Source: Nematopogon swammerdamellus (Eukaryota > Arthropoda > Insecta > Lepidoptera > Adelidae). From it: a stretch of 64,000 nt of DNA. Where the stretch lies: contig OX336336.1 in the NCBI GenBank assembly GCA_946902875.1, positions 25,747,558 to 25,811,557 of the forward strand, read 5' to 3'. The position numbers were made by a program, and so were the translations under genes. How positions within the stretch are numbered: position 1 is the stretch's first letter; the number at the start of each line of letters is the position of its first letter. The notes under the pieces were generated by a model that was not told where the DNA came from, did not search any database, and saw only the letters and a program-made list of their open reading frames with translations. Positions 14,101 through 29,100 of this stretch are shown piece by piece.

Positions 14101-17100
14101 TTTTACGAAATGCACGGGGAGAGATGGATTGAAAAATCTATTCTATCTAATCTGTGCCTACTGTGTACTTTTACAAATTTTGTAAAGTACACAGTAGGCA
14201 CACTTCCTACTCATGAGATCCTTACAAAATAAACATTTGTCACTTCAATAAACTCCCATCCAGAATGCCGTTAAGCTCAGCTCCGACTTATTGAGAGCGG
14301 GAACAAACGATCGTTCATCCGAGACAATGACTGCGCTCGATTGGCCGGGCTGACAAATGTCCTCGACCAATCGGGTGTGACGAATTGCGATCGTCTGTCA
14401 GCTGTCATTACTTGGCACGAGAGATGTGAATGATGTCGCTGTCTGCGGACCTGAGGAATTTTCAGAATTGGAAAAAAATTACAATGCAGCTTATTGCTTT
14501 TCGCATGCTCTCGGCTATTTTAGGACTCGTCGGTAATTCTAGCTTTAATTATAAAATTGGCCGAACTTGAGTTACTTTCAAAGAGGACAGATAAAATGCG
14601 AGATTTCTCTTATAAATTGTTCAAAGTATTTGCAAATGTGCATACAATGGGTTTTTTATTTACCGTGGTTGTTAGACATTATTTTTTTAAAACACAACAG
14701 CTTTAGTTCTCTGCGAACCGTCGCACCAGGCAGAGCGCTCATGAGGGTGGGTCATACGCTTGGGCCGAAACGTCGAGCCACATAGCTCGGAAGAACCGTG
14801 AGTAAAGCTGTTGTGTTTTAAAAAAATAGTGCATACAATGATTTTTTAAAACACAACCCAATGACCTACAATTTTGGGGGGAAAAAAAATCTAAAAATGT
14901 ACCCAGATCAATATTATTTTTATTTCCCCTTCCTTCATTTCCTAATGTTTTTCATTAACATCCTCAAATAATTCAAAAAATTAATACAGCTACAATTTTT
15001 TATAAATTAATAATTTTATATATTATAAATTAATAATTGTACAAAAACATCAAAAATGCAAGTTTATTGAAGTGCCATCAAATGCCTCGATTCTTATGTC
15101 TTCTAGTATACCTAGATTTTATAAAACCCCATTTCCCTATATCGATGAGCCTGTATGGAAGTATGAGAATGCAGTTGTGAGAAAATTTAATTTGGAAGCA
15201 ATGTACGATGTCATGCAAGAGTCGTTACAATGGAGAATGACGGCACGGTAACGATGCGATCACTCCACGACGGCAGCGCGGCAGCAGAGGAGGCAACAAT
15301 GTATAAAATTACATACAATGTAAAACTGTAGGTCCCTTCCCTCCTAATCTTACTTGGTGGTAGGGTTTAACCCGCCCGGGTTGGTACCTCCGCACTGAAT
15401 GAAACGTCGGTCAAAAAGGCTATGTAAATAGTTTGTGTTTTCCGACCAGTTCAGTGTAGCCGGCACGATCAAAGGCACTGACATGGCACCTAGTTCACCC
15501 GGTGTTATGGGCTGACATCACGGACGTTGTGGGTGATGTAGCCAACCGTGTCAGTTTCCATAAAAAAAAAATAAAAAAAAAATTGATGAAAAATCTCCAC
15601 TCAAATGTATGAAATGTCCCCACTGAAAATGTATGAAATGTCTCTACTGAAAATGTATGAAATGTCTCGACTGAAAACGTATGAAATGCCTCGGTATGAA
15701 ATGTCCCCACCGAAAATGTATGAAATGTCTCAACTGAAAATGTATGAAATGTCCCCACTGAAAATGTATTAAATGACTCAACTGCACACGTATGAAATGT
15801 CTCTGGATGAAATATCCGCACTGAAAATGTATTAAATGTCCCCACTGAAAATGTATGAAATGTCTGCACGGAAAACGTATGAAATGTCTCGACTAAAAAT
15901 GTATGAAATGTCTCAACTGAAAACGTATGAAATGTCCCTACTGAAAATGTATTAAATGTCCCCACTGAAAATGTATGGCCATGTTTAAAAAATCTTATTT
16001 CCCAGTCTTAGTCTAATGCCACACTAAGTGCATTTTACGCCGATGTAACTTGCGTCGCGTTACGCGCGTGCATTGCGCTACATACAAATTTCTACTGCGA
16101 GGAGCGGCGTGAGCAAAATACGTCGTTACGTTGAAGGCCAAATTTTAACGACACAGGTTACACGCCGTACTAAATACGCTCTATGTGACGCTAGGCTTCA
16201 GCGTCAACGTTGTTGTCCTACATTCTACACGGTGTTGCAGTTGTCCCCGTAATATATTTAAATGACATAAGGGGGTTATTCTATAATGTGAAACTAAACA
16301 ACTTCTGTGGCGAAAACAATTTTTTTGAAACAAAAAAAAAATTTTTTTCCATACAAATTTTAAATACTCTCAAAATGTAGGGAGAAAAAAATTGTTTTTC
16401 TTCAAATTAAAAAGTCGTAGAACAAAAGTTGTTCTATTTCACGTGCAGAATCAACACCTTTCGGCGTTAACGTTTGGGATTGCAACACCGTGATAATAAA
16501 ATTTGAATGACACATTTTTTAGATAATGATTAGTTCAAAATACGTTGTTACGTTGAAGGCCAAATTTTAACGACACAGGTTACACGTACAAAATACGCTC
16601 TATGTGACGCTAAGCTTCAGCGTCAACAGTGCCTTACGTTGTTTTCCTATATTCAATAACGAATTTCAATCACAGATTTAGATAATGATTAATGACCAGG
16701 CATCGAAATAGGTAGCATATAAATACCGAATGTTGGCGAGAAGACATAACTTGGAGTGGTTAAGACCACCTGTTTCGGGAATTCCGGGATTTGAAAAACA
16801 TATCCTGGTAGTGATATAGTTACTAACTTTTGACACTTTTAACATGCTGTAATATATGAATAACTTATTTAAAAAATCAAAAAATGATTTTGAAAAAAAT
16901 TATTGGTATGGAAGTAATTTAGGTTTGAATTTTTTTTTATTATTTTTAAATAAGTTATTCATACCTACATTACAGTATGTTAAAAGTATCAAAAGTTAGT
17001 AACTATATCAATACCAGGATATGTTTTTCAAATCCCGGAATTCCCGGGAATTTTTCAGAATCCCGAAAGAGGTGGTTTTAACCACTCCATGTTATGTCTT

Positions 17101-20100
17101 CTCGTCAACATTAGATATTTATACTCTACCTACTCCGACCCCTGTTAATGACAGAAGATTTGTACAGAGTAGATTTTTTTTTACGCAAAATGTAACAACA
17201 GGTAACATGCACAACGGGGACGGCGGTGGAACATGTTATTAGTAGACTGCACTATGATACAAACAAGAGTTATATGTACCCGTCACCATTCGCAACAGAC
17301 AAGTCAGGCAATATTCTACAGCGCGTCTCGCTCCCGGCACGAACGTACTTACAACACCCCCTCATGCGTCTTCAGCTAAAGCGAAACAAACGTACACGCG
17401 GGTACTTTGCTCACTTACAATCGAATGCGCGAGTACATTTTCATTGGTCAAACGTAGTTGAATCGATCGATTCGACGTTTCCATCGATGCGTACCGGAAC
17501 TTACCTAAATACAGAGTGATTCAACGATAACTACCAACATTGTTGTTTTTTTAGGCTCACGAATCACATACATACATACCACGCCCTGTATTCCGCGGTA
17601 AATTACAGCGCAACACCGACTACCACGTTTAGCAAAGTACTCGGACAAGATATCAAGCAGCAAGTAAGCACGAAAACCCACCTGCTGCACGACTTGCTCC
17701 CGAATCACGCCTTACAATTTTGGCACTCATTGCTGAATCACCCCGTATAACCGAGTGCATACTGTTCACTCCGTAGATGATAAAAGGCATTTCGCGAGGA
17801 CGGCACGAGAGCTCTCTGTCAGTGAACTAAGCCTTGTCGTCGGCTCTAGGTCGATTATCGGTCGAGGGACTTTGGGTACATTCGTGCCGGTGGCAGTGGC
17901 GAGGCTTACTGCTATTAGGAATGATTTTGTTAGTACCGAGAGCAACAGTCCATTGTATTGCGAGGTGGCGAGGGCGTCGCGCGGCGGCGGCGGCGGCCGG
18001 TCGCGCGCGGGAGGCGAGGGGGGCGCGGCGGGCGGGAGGGAGGCGAGGTAGTGGGAGAGCTCTGCGCCGCCGCAGATGGAGTGGCGGTGCGCGGGCGCAG
18101 CGGCGGCGGCGGCCGGCGCGCGCGCAGGCGGCTGGGGCGTCTTGAACACGAGCGAGCCGTCCGGACTCATCTGCCTGTCGGACTCTTTGGGAGTGCTCAG
18201 GATGGAGCAGTCGACAGTGTCCGACTCGACGGGCGAGAGGTCGAGCGTCATGTCGTTGAGCTCACGCTTGGGCGTCGAGACGTGGGCGGCGTCGCGCGCG
18301 AGCTCCCTGGCGCCGGTGCACTCGAGCCGCTTCTCGTACTTCTTCTTGCGCTCGCTGCGGAAGGAGGCGGTGAAGGACTTGACGCTGCGCCGCAGCTTGG
18401 AGGCCGACTGGACGGTCTTGGAGCTGCGGATGGAAGCGAAGGAGATGTCGAAGAAGCCCGACTGCTTGCTGGTGTTCATGGAGCAGACGGACGTGTTGTC
18501 GTCCTCGCGCATGGGCGACACGCTCGAGTCGAGGGCGGGATCGCTAGGCTTGCTCGCCTCGGGGCTCACGCGCTCAACCGACACGTCACCCGAGGGCTTC
18601 GCTATCGGAACCTTCTCTGTCTTCTTCTCCCGCTTGAAAATGGTCGGTCTGCTCTTGAACTTGAACGAGTCCTTGATCTTTAATCTCTTGATGGACTTCC
18701 AGGTGCCCTCCTCGCACTTGTCGGGCGAGAGGTTCTCGTAGACGGCGCTCACGAGGATGTTGGAGTCGGTCGAGTTGCGGCTGCGCTTCTTGGCCGAGGA
18801 GATGGTGGTGGTGGACTGCTGCAGCTCGCTGGCGCCGCGCAGGCTCGGCAGGAACAGGTCCACGTCGTCCTTCGAGTCCAGCTCGCACAGGCTCTTGACG
18901 AGGGGGGAGCGGATGGAGCTCATGTTGTCCGCTATGTACTCGACCACGTTCAACACGTTCGTCGTCTTATTCTTGAACACCTCTCTCTTCTCCTTCGCCG
19001 ATATAGGTTTATCCTCACGGCTACTTGAACTATGGCATGTGACCATGTTTTCCTTCTCCAGCGAAGCATTTCGAGTGTTTTGGGGGGGATGATTCGTTGT
19101 TTTGTCCGATTCCGAGCTGAGAATGTCATCCAAGTCCTGCAGGGGACAGCAGCCCGAGTCTATGGCGTCTCTCGACAGCTCTGCGCTGCGGAGGTACTTG
19201 TCGCGCGCGTTCTGCAGCTTGCGCTCGCTCCGCCCGTCCGCAGTCTCTCTCTCCGTGTCCGTCGAGTGCTTCGAGGGACTGCTGCGGCAGCCCGACAGGC
19301 GCGCCGACAGCCGCCGGTAGAGGGAGGTCTTGGGAGTGGACTGGGAGCGGGAGGGGCTGACGCGCTTGGGCGCCGAGGAGGGGGTGAGCTGGCGGGGCGA
19401 GAGGACAAGCGAACGACCGAAAGTCTCCCCATTGGCCATTACCTGAAACATGTGCGAAACACACCACGCGTTGATGTAGTGAAGCCATTCCGATACAGAC
19501 ATGCGAGGCTGGGCGGACGCGTTAGGACACACAAGCCGGGTCATCCCTCGTCACTCTCATTACATCTAGCTCGCCTCGTGTCATCACAACGCCGCTGGAG
19601 GCGCGCAATTCCGTCACATTCGGATGCCAAATTATGTAAATGTATGCAGACATTGAAATATGACTTAAACTGCCTCAATAAGGTAGATGTTAGTCAACAT
19701 TACAACAGAGAGCGTGTTGTAGGCGACAAACTCGCATAAGTGGAGGAGTCTACAGTCAAATTGTAATCGGAACATGGATTAACTACTAGGTGGACGACAC
19801 AGTAACCGTAATTGCGGTTTAGTCATCGCTAAATCTTAAAGACGTCTCATTTTATGTACTATTTTATTAGGCTATGAACAATACTTTTACACAACTAAGT
19901 GGAAGCTGAACAAAAAAAAAACTAGGTCATCTAACATAAAACAAATTGTAAGCACACAAAAGATGGTTCTAAACAAAGATTAAACGAAAAAAACACTAGA
20001 ATACATAACATCAACAGAAACATTAAAAGCAGTGCCTGTGAGCGCGGGCGATTTAATGGATTTGATTCAAATAGATTTAACGATGATGACATTCACACCG

Positions 20101-23100
20101 AATGGAGATGTAGAACGACGTGCGATGTGTCGCGAAGTCGATTCGCACTTGTGGAGAAGTGCGAGGAAAACATGTTTAACGATATGAAAATGTGTGTCGA
20201 CCGCGTCCGAGTGCTGAACGGATGATATGAGACGATGAAGTATGATTGGATGAGGGACGAGCTTCGCGTCGTGCCGGGAGCGAACACTATTGAGAGTAGG
20301 AGCAACGCTGATGCTATAAATTGTGCCGTTAATGTACAGTATGAACAGGGCCGTCTTAGATCATGCGGGGGGTCCTTGGGCACAATTGGGGCCATTTAAA
20401 GAAGTAAAAAAAAAAATAATTTATGAAAACAACTATTCAAAAATATTTAAAAATTGTCAAATACAAAAATGTTAATGACAATTCTTAGTAAAATACACTA
20501 ATAATTGAGCTCCTGTTTTTTGTTGTGCAAACGATGACATTGGCACTTGGGGGCCCTGGGCTCGTGCCCATGTGCCCTTATGAAAAAGACTTCCCTTCGT
20601 AATGATTATATTCTACTGCCGAAACTGAATCATTTTTTACTTTTGCAAATATTTTTGGAACTTAATATACACAGAAAAGAGTTGTCTGTACACCAAAATA
20701 GCAAGTTGCACTTATATCAACATCGATTCAGTCTCAGCATACAACATTTTTGCTACAACCTCGATTAACCGAAACTAAGTGCGAAAAAATAATGAATCTA
20801 TTACAATAGCATAAATGTGCTGATCGATACATACATACAAGTAAACAGTACACCGCACCCAGCTAGATAATATTAACAGATAATTCACTCAAACTTGGTA
20901 CTCTTCCTATCGCTTTCCATGTCAGACTACGCGCGCACTGAACCGGCAGACCCACCATGAGTTTTAGTGATCATCACTTTCATCATCGTTCACGTAAATC
21001 CTAGGCTCCATCATGAAATTCGAACATGACATTTCATTGCGTACAAATTGCGTGTTCAAGCAAATATTTGTATGGAGAATAGATGCAGCGCCTCCAGCGA
21101 GCTAATGACTATACAAATATTTACCTGAGCTCGTCACTTGTATTGTATGCAACGAAATGTCCAACAAATTCTTATGATCGAGCTTCTTGTATGCTAACCC
21201 TACATTTGACTTCGCTGTAGTCGGGTAAAAATGTGGAGCGCCTCTAGCGTACGATGTGATAACCACGGCGAAGAGATGTAAGAAGAGCTACGAAGACCTC
21301 AGACAGGGGGATGTACATGCGGCAGAGGACGTCGACCTCAGACAGGGATTGAAAACGAAAATTGAAAACAGACCACATTTACTATTTAAAAATAATGAGT
21401 CATTAACAGCTCTAAAATCAGAACAATTCAGAGAAGTGGTTAGGTTTTTCAGCCTCTCAGTGGCTCATAGGAAGGACTTGAGGCCCTGAAGAATAAACTA
21501 CGGAACTAATGCTGACATCGGGCCGACAGTCGAAATCGACTAAAGTCCCATCAAAACAGAAGAGAAAAAAAAATTGAAATTGGACTAAGGCAGTGGATAG
21601 GTCGCCACCAATTGGGGCCATACGTGAGCGAAATGAGAGCGGCGTTGTGTCAAGTCGCGTTCACGGAGCTGTCGGGACTCAGCGCACCGGAGTTAAATGG
21701 TGTGCTTAGTGAACTATCAACATGTTTTATTAGAAAATTATTAGTGTCGCACCACCAGGGTGTGGAATTGTCTACCGGCGCGTGCGTTTTCCGATACTTT
21801 CAATACTGGATATAGATTCTATAGTCCGAAAATCTGCCTCTGAAATCTCACTGAGCGTGTTTTCACTTGGTTAGGTGAAATTGGCTGCCTCGGGTGCCTC
21901 TGAGGTCCGTCGGCACAACCAACGATACTACTTTTCATTAAAAAAAACTCCTCTCATCACTCTTCACCACGGCGAAACAAACGAACTAAATTATGGAATG
22001 TTTTACGTGAACATTGAATAAACTCACGATGGGCCTGCCGCGGTGATGCAAACACCGCAGCGGCGAATCTCGCACAACTGTGCTAACATCTTTTGACGAC
22101 CTGATGTACAAAATTTCAATGTGTGATGTCACACACACACACAACTATCTCGAGTGTTGCCTCTGTTTCTGTGACATTGAAGGTAATAAATGCCGAACAA
22201 TTTGTGACGGCATAATCGACACCTTTTGTTTGTATTGTCGGCGCCGATAGCGACAATTGTACAGAGTAAACTCGCGGAAGGACATTTTCTATGTACATGT
22301 TGCTAGATATTATTAAATTTTTATATATTAATATTATTTATAAAATTACACAATTAATACAGATATTTCGACTGTTGTCGTCATCAGTGAAGAATATAAC
22401 ATATTATGTATGGTGTTGATATTTATGACATATGAGTGGTTGATATGGTTTTTTTTTTTTTTTATATATCAACACCATACATAATATGTTATATTTTTCA
22501 CTGATGACGACAACAGTCGAAATATCTGTATTAATTGTGTAATTTTATAAATAATATTAATATATAAAAATTCATCAAACAAACATTTTGTAAATAAAAA
22601 TAATTTATTGTCAATAGATATTTTTAAGAAATATATTTGTCTTGCTGTTATGTAGAAACATCTACATAACAGTTAGGGTTCAACCCCGCCCGGGTTGGCC
22701 GACCAACCCGGGCGGGGTTGAACCGCACTGAATGAATGATCGGTCGAAACGGCTATGTAAATAGTTTGTGTTTTCCGTCCAGTTCAGTGTAGCCGGCACG
22801 ACCGAAGGGAAGCAATGACACGGCAACTGGTGACACCCGGTGTTATGGGCTGACATCACGGATGTTGTACAGGTCTGTTAACCAAAGCTGGCGCGTGCAC
22901 AGTACACCAATGCAATTGTGCAAGTGCGAGTGAGACAGATCGGGGCATACGCATTCCGAAAACCCGACCTGTCTCACTCGCACTTGCACAATTGCATTGG
23001 TGTGAGTACTGTGCACGCGCCAGCTTTGGTTAACAGACCTGTAGGTGATGTAGCCAACCGTGTCAGGTTCCATAAAAAAAAAATCTGCACATGGACCATA

Positions 23101-26100
23101 GATCAGAGCTGAAAATTTTGTGAAAGAAAAAATTCTGCCAGTGCCACTTTTCGGGTTCCGTAGAGTTCCCTAAAGGCTCTGGCTATAATGAGCCCATAGC
23201 CGGGTTACTGACCACAACAGCCTCGTGTCGAGTGCGTTCAATGCGTCGGCAGCTGTCGACAATAACAACAACAACAACAACAACATGTTCTCCAGATACC
23301 TTCGCCAGTACCTATAGTTTAATAACAGATAATCACTACATTACTATTGTCGTTCTCCGCTAAATTACAGTAAGTAAGCCTGTAAATGAGCACTCATCTA
23401 GTCTCCTTCGACATTATAAGCTAAGCGACCAGGCCGCTTTGGCGATTATCGCAAAAATTTGCCGTAGATCTGTCTCAACTAGACGCATTGAGGAGCGCGT
23501 TGGAGCGAGTGAGATGGATCATAAGAAACTGCTAGTAGCGTTGAATTTCTAATAGATAACAAGCCCCGATAGAATGACCTCCTAATAGCTCTGTACACTA
23601 CAATGTTAGGAAGAGCGTAGCCTGAAACCACTACCTATAGCGAAAGCGTCTAATTTATACGTCGTAACAAAGTGGATATTCTGTAGAAACGTATCGTAGG
23701 TCAGAATCGCAGTGCATCGCAGAATGTTTATGGGCATCGTTAGACACCCGCTTCTAGGGCTTCTAGGTTCTTAGGTGCAATAATGCCACATTTGCCATAA
23801 AAAAAATATTCATGTTCTCAAGAGTTCACCGTAAAATTACGAAAAAAAAAATTATGAGCGGTAAAATGAGCTCTCAAAAGTGCAGCTTATGCGCAAAAAT
23901 TAAAAACCAATTTCATACATAAAACTGATAAAAGTATGAACGGGGCAATAAAACAATTTAAAAATAAAAAACCTAAAAATAACGGAAGAAATGTACGTTT
24001 TTCTCACAGATTTTAATTCACAAGGGAATTTAGAATTAACTGGCCCACTGTTTTTACACCATTCATTACCCAATATTTTGGTATCTGTGAACCCGTAAAA
24101 AAATTTACAGTGAATATTGCCATGAACTGTCTCGAGACATTTTTTTATTGAAAGCGTAACTTGTGGCGCCGAGTCACCCCTAAGGTGTCCAACGACGCCC
24201 ATGCACATTCGGTCGCACGCGGCCGCTTGCGAAAGCCGTGCCGGACTGGCGGGTGCCCATTTCGCCCCTCTTGAAGTACCCGACGCTGCACTTAGCGGGA
24301 ATATATAGGGATGGGAGATTACCAGATACATTACAGCAAAATCATGAAAAAGCGTGTGCGAACAGCTTCCACAGGCGAATATCCACTTTGTGACTTATCT
24401 ACCGGTGCGGTGCGAGTGTCTACGTGTATAGTGCATGTGCAACCTTCTAAGCCTCGCTCACTAATGCGGGGTTTACACGGGTATATATGTATATAGCCGC
24501 ATGATTCAAATCAACTGTCTTAAGAGCGATTTACACGGGTCGATTTTCGCCGCGCGGCAAGTCACTAGTCGAATCGCTTGTAAAATCCAATCGCCACCCC
24601 ATTTAAACAGATCGATAAAAATCGCAGGCGACTTGTTCATTTTGCATCAAAATGTCGACCAGAACAGTCGCACTGCGTACTGACATTGAAATTGTTCGAC
24701 AAGCCATTATTCAAGAATAGCGCAGAAGAGCGCAGCGAGCGATCGCCTGCGACTACGGAATTTACATGGGTGACTATAGCCGCACGATTTTCGACGTACG
24801 GCGAAAATCTACTGTCTAAATGTCAATTCGGCTAGCCCGCGAGCGACTAAAATCGCAAGTTCCAAAGAAGACTTGCATTCGCCTTTTGGCTGTGCGGCGA
24901 CCGGCCGCATGCGGCTGGTGACTAAAATCGACCGTGCAAATGCTCGGTCGCAGGCGATCGCTCGCTGCGGTTGGGTTGCGCTGCGCTCGCGCTCGCAATT
25001 TACTCTCTTCAAGTAATTTCAAGAATAATGTCTTGTCGAACAATTTCAATGCCAGTACGCAGTGCGACTGTTCTGGTCGACATTTTGATGCAAAATGAAC
25101 AAGTCGCCTGCGATTTTTATCGACCTGTGTGAATGGGGTGGCGATTCGATTTTACAAGCGATTCGACTAGTGACTTGCCGCGCGGCGAAAATCGACCCGT
25201 GTAAATGCCTCTTAACATATGATGGCGGGATAGGGCTATACGTTTATTGATGTAATACGGAGATATCATTGTGTCAAATTAGAAGACGGAACAAGTATGC
25301 CATCTGGTTATCTTACCATACTTTTTGTCTTAGAACTGTCGTAGGTATCAATCTTAACTATAACTTTCTTTTTCAGTTTCCCGGCAGAAAATAATGCGTG
25401 TAGAGCTTTAGAAAGAGACAATCCGGTTGTAGAGCGTCGTCCCTGTCGCACAGACATGCCAGTTCGCGTCGTTGATTGGCCGACGCTCTACAGCCGGATG
25501 GTCTCTTTCTAACGCTCGACACGCATTATTAGCCGCTGGGAACTGTACGTTGCTTTGAGTCTTTTAAGTCATAATGAAACAGAAAAATTAATTAGTTCCA
25601 GACCAGGATTTGAATTGTCTCTGGAATCGGCGGTAACGGCAAAGGCTCATTTACATTTATCACTTTGAATGTTTACCTTTGACGAATCATTCAAAGTGGC
25701 AAGTGTAAAATGCCTTCCATTTTGGTTTCATACAAAGTTTACACCAAAAATAACGATGAAACATTGATTCGCTTTGGATGTACATTCAAACTGAGTCAGT
25801 CAGCGTGTAAGCGTCCACTGCTGGACATACGCCTCTCCAATTTTCCTCCAGTCCTCCCGGCCTTTCGCGATATGGAACCACTGCTTTCCGCCGACGTACT
25901 TGATGTCGTCGTCCCACCGGGCGGGTGGTCTTCCCACACTCCATTTTCCTGTCCACGGCCGCCAGTATACGGTCATCATCTCATATACGATCATTACTCA
26001 ACGGTCATCATCTCTTCGGCTAACGTGCCCAGCCTACTGCCACTTGAGCTTAGCCACCCGGTGTCCAATATCGACTACTTTGGTGGGTCGGCGGATTGCC

Positions 26101-29100
26101 TCGTTAGTTACGCACCATTACGTAGCGATATTCCCAGCATGGCACGCTCCATTGCTCGCTGGGCAACTTTTAACCTTCGAACAACAGCGACCGTCAGAGT
26201 CCACGTTTCACACCCGTACGTCCAAACTGAATCGATGCAGTGTAAATCTCGCTCAATGCCAGAGACATACGTTCAAATGCACATGTAATAACAGCACAGA
26301 TGCTGATGCAAATCCCAGTCGGAGACGAAAATTTGTCAGTTTGCTTACGGCTCTGCAGTTGCCTTAAATTTAAAAGTGGCAACGGGTAATCGAAGACGTT
26401 GAAAAAAAAACCCCTGCGGAGTTTCTTGCCGGCTCTTCTTTGCGATGGCAATCGAACCAGATTGTAAAAACTAAACAGGACAAATTCAAGGGTACCTAGT
26501 GTACTAGAGAGTGTTTCAACTAAAAGTTCCCTTCGCCGTTATGTTGCCTCCACTGTCTATCTGTCAAAACAGCGTTGAGGGTTGCTATGTGTACAGATTT
26601 ACCCGTAATTATCGGTATTTACCGTATTTATTATACGGTAAATACCGATTACATTATTAGGTAATATAATCTTCACAATCTGGCAGCACGAATTTAAGCA
26701 CTGACAGTGACACTGACAGTGGAGCCAACATAACGGCGAAGGGAACCTTTAGTTGAAACGCTCTCTACCATACGAATGATGAATAAAGAATAAAGAGAGA
26801 TATTGTATATTGTTTATTGTATATTGTTTATTAAGCATTCATTAGACAGCATGACTGTACTCGAATTTGTTACAATTTGTTTCAATTACACCCACAAAGA
26901 AGAACCGGTAAGAAACTTCGCAGGGCTTTTTTTTTCATAATCATTTTTACAAGCATTTAGTGACTATCCAGATAATAACACCGCCTACAGTCGATTGAAA
27001 ATACAGCTTCAGAGCAAGATCAAAAACAGATTTTTGTTTTGTTTTTGAAGTTCTGACTGCAAGGACTTAATTAAGTGGATCAGGTGTAAAGAGCCTTTGT
27101 CAAATTTTTGTTACGTCATTTGTATCAACTCAATAATGTTAGTAGAAGGTGTGGATCTAAGCTTACGATGGCTTCACCGAACATATCCGGGCCCATCGGC
27201 AGTAGAGGAGGGTATTAATCGAGGTCGGGACTAGCGAGTGGCCACTCTAAATTTCCCGCGCATGCTTCACGTTTCGGCTCGCTTCAAGCCCTCGTCAGCT
27301 AGTCTGCGTTGACTAGGACGCGGGGAAACCACCAGTCCCGCTCTCGACCTCCCTCTCTCTACCTATCCATATTCTGTAGGATGCTTCCAGTGACGTTTTC
27401 GAAGCTCTCTCCATATATGAGCTTAGCGTCGATCTTGGGAGCCCTAGATTCTTGAAGAGACTGTAGAGCGACTTCGCTGGTAGTCCTCTTGCTCCGACTT
27501 CCACAGCGAAGAGATCAGTCTTGAATCCGTTTCTCACAATCCGGTCTACTAAGTTGCAGTACTTGTTAAGTTTGATGTTGTGGTCCTTCGGTATGTTACT
27601 TTCCCATGGAACTGTAAGTTCAACAAGTACTACATGCTTTGTCGCTTTTGAGAATATGAGTATATCCGGTCTTAATGCTGTGGTACAGATTTCCGAAGGC
27701 ATTTGGTAATGCTTCTCATGTGTGTCCATCAACAATTCCCAATCCTTTGCTGCTCCCAAAATTGAAGAAGGTTTAGTCCTATCTTTGGGCAGCTTATTGG
27801 CTCCAGGTTTCACAAAGTTGACCTTCTGGAAGCCGCTACTGGTTTGCCCTTTCCTGGTCCGTGCAATTGACAGGTTGATGGCCTCTCTGATGATTTGGAG
27901 GACTTTATCATGACGGTAGGAATACTGGCCTCGCTCAAGTAGTATTTTGCATCCGCATAACAAATGTTTGGCCGTGCCTACGAACTCCTTACATGACGGG
28001 CATAGTCTATTTGTAGATTTCCCCCATCTAACTAGGTTACTCGGGTCGGGGAGAGTAAGCTGGAATGCATTTAAGTAGAACTTAAGCAGCTCAGGGGACC
28101 AGTTGTATATTATGGATTTCCACTTCAATGCAGGAGGGATGCAGAAGTCACCCACTGTAAGCCAATCATTCTGCATTTCTAGGTTTAAGGCGTGAAGTTT
28201 GAAGCCTTGTTCCATGTCCTCCTGAGCAAAACCTTTCAGTATTTCTTTATCAGACTTTGCTGTTTCTATGCCCAATCCAGATCTATTGGTGCGTGTACCA
28301 ACTTGGAATGATTTGTAGAAGTCGAGTCTCGATTCCAGTTCATCTGATAGTGATGTGTTGGGTAAGGCTTGAATAGCGCTATCATTGGAGTCTTTGAGTA
28401 TACATCGTTTGGCTATTCTCGCCTTTTGATAAAATATCGACGGTTTCTTAATGTTCAGTCCAAAGTTATTGTGAGATCTGTATAGCGTTGACGAGTCAGC
28501 CGGGTGAGCCAGTCCAAACCATGATTTCAGGAATCTGGTCACATACGAGTCTAATTTAGCCAGGTTTTGCTTTGTGAAGTCGTAGACGAGAAATGGCCAT
28601 GAAAGTTTTGATGTCAGGTAGTTATCGTAAATCCATGCCTTTTGTGTACCCAGGAGGGGAAGATTGTCAGTTTGGCGGAGGCTCTCTTCGAAAAGTTGGA
28701 CAATATCATCAGTAGGATGCTCCTTTCCTCTGCTGGTGATCCTTTTGCCCAAGAATTTAAAAGGAGCTTCATCAGCCACGGTTGCGATTGGTTTTCCGGC
28801 TACTGTCAGACCTGGATTGCTCGAGGTAAACTTTGAACCTTTCCTGGTTAAGCTCAAACAGTAGCACTTCGCTGGTTTTATCTTCATCCCTTTGGTCCAT
28901 TCACAATAGTCATCCACCACCTTAAGAAGCGCCTGATTTTGTTTTGGATTGCGGGTTAACAGCGTAATATCATCCGCAAATGCCAGGATGGCCGCCATAT
29001 ATGTGTCTCCATATTTGAACCTGTATCCCCATTTGTTTTCTTTTACGACAAGCGTATCAATTAGAATGTTGATAACAATGTTAAATGTGACAGGAGAGAG

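Noticed and set aside
15495..15965. A 156-residue protein with an 8-residue repeat
   Set aside because: A 24-bp tandem array is bound to stay open in one frame; it runs into a SINE body at one side and has no gene context.
17937..19439. The large Ser/Pro-rich frame as an internal Ect2 exon
   Set aside because: The exons at 30222 and 12038 join in phase 0 and give a continuous BRCT2 (CTHV-VVDEH...EWFW). Inserting 500 residues there would break the fold.
17958..19739. Plus-strand frames of 220-240 codons opposite the Ser/Pro-rich block
   Set aside because: High-GC shadow frames, Arg/Gly-rich, opposite a frame with far better composition and a splice acceptor at its start.
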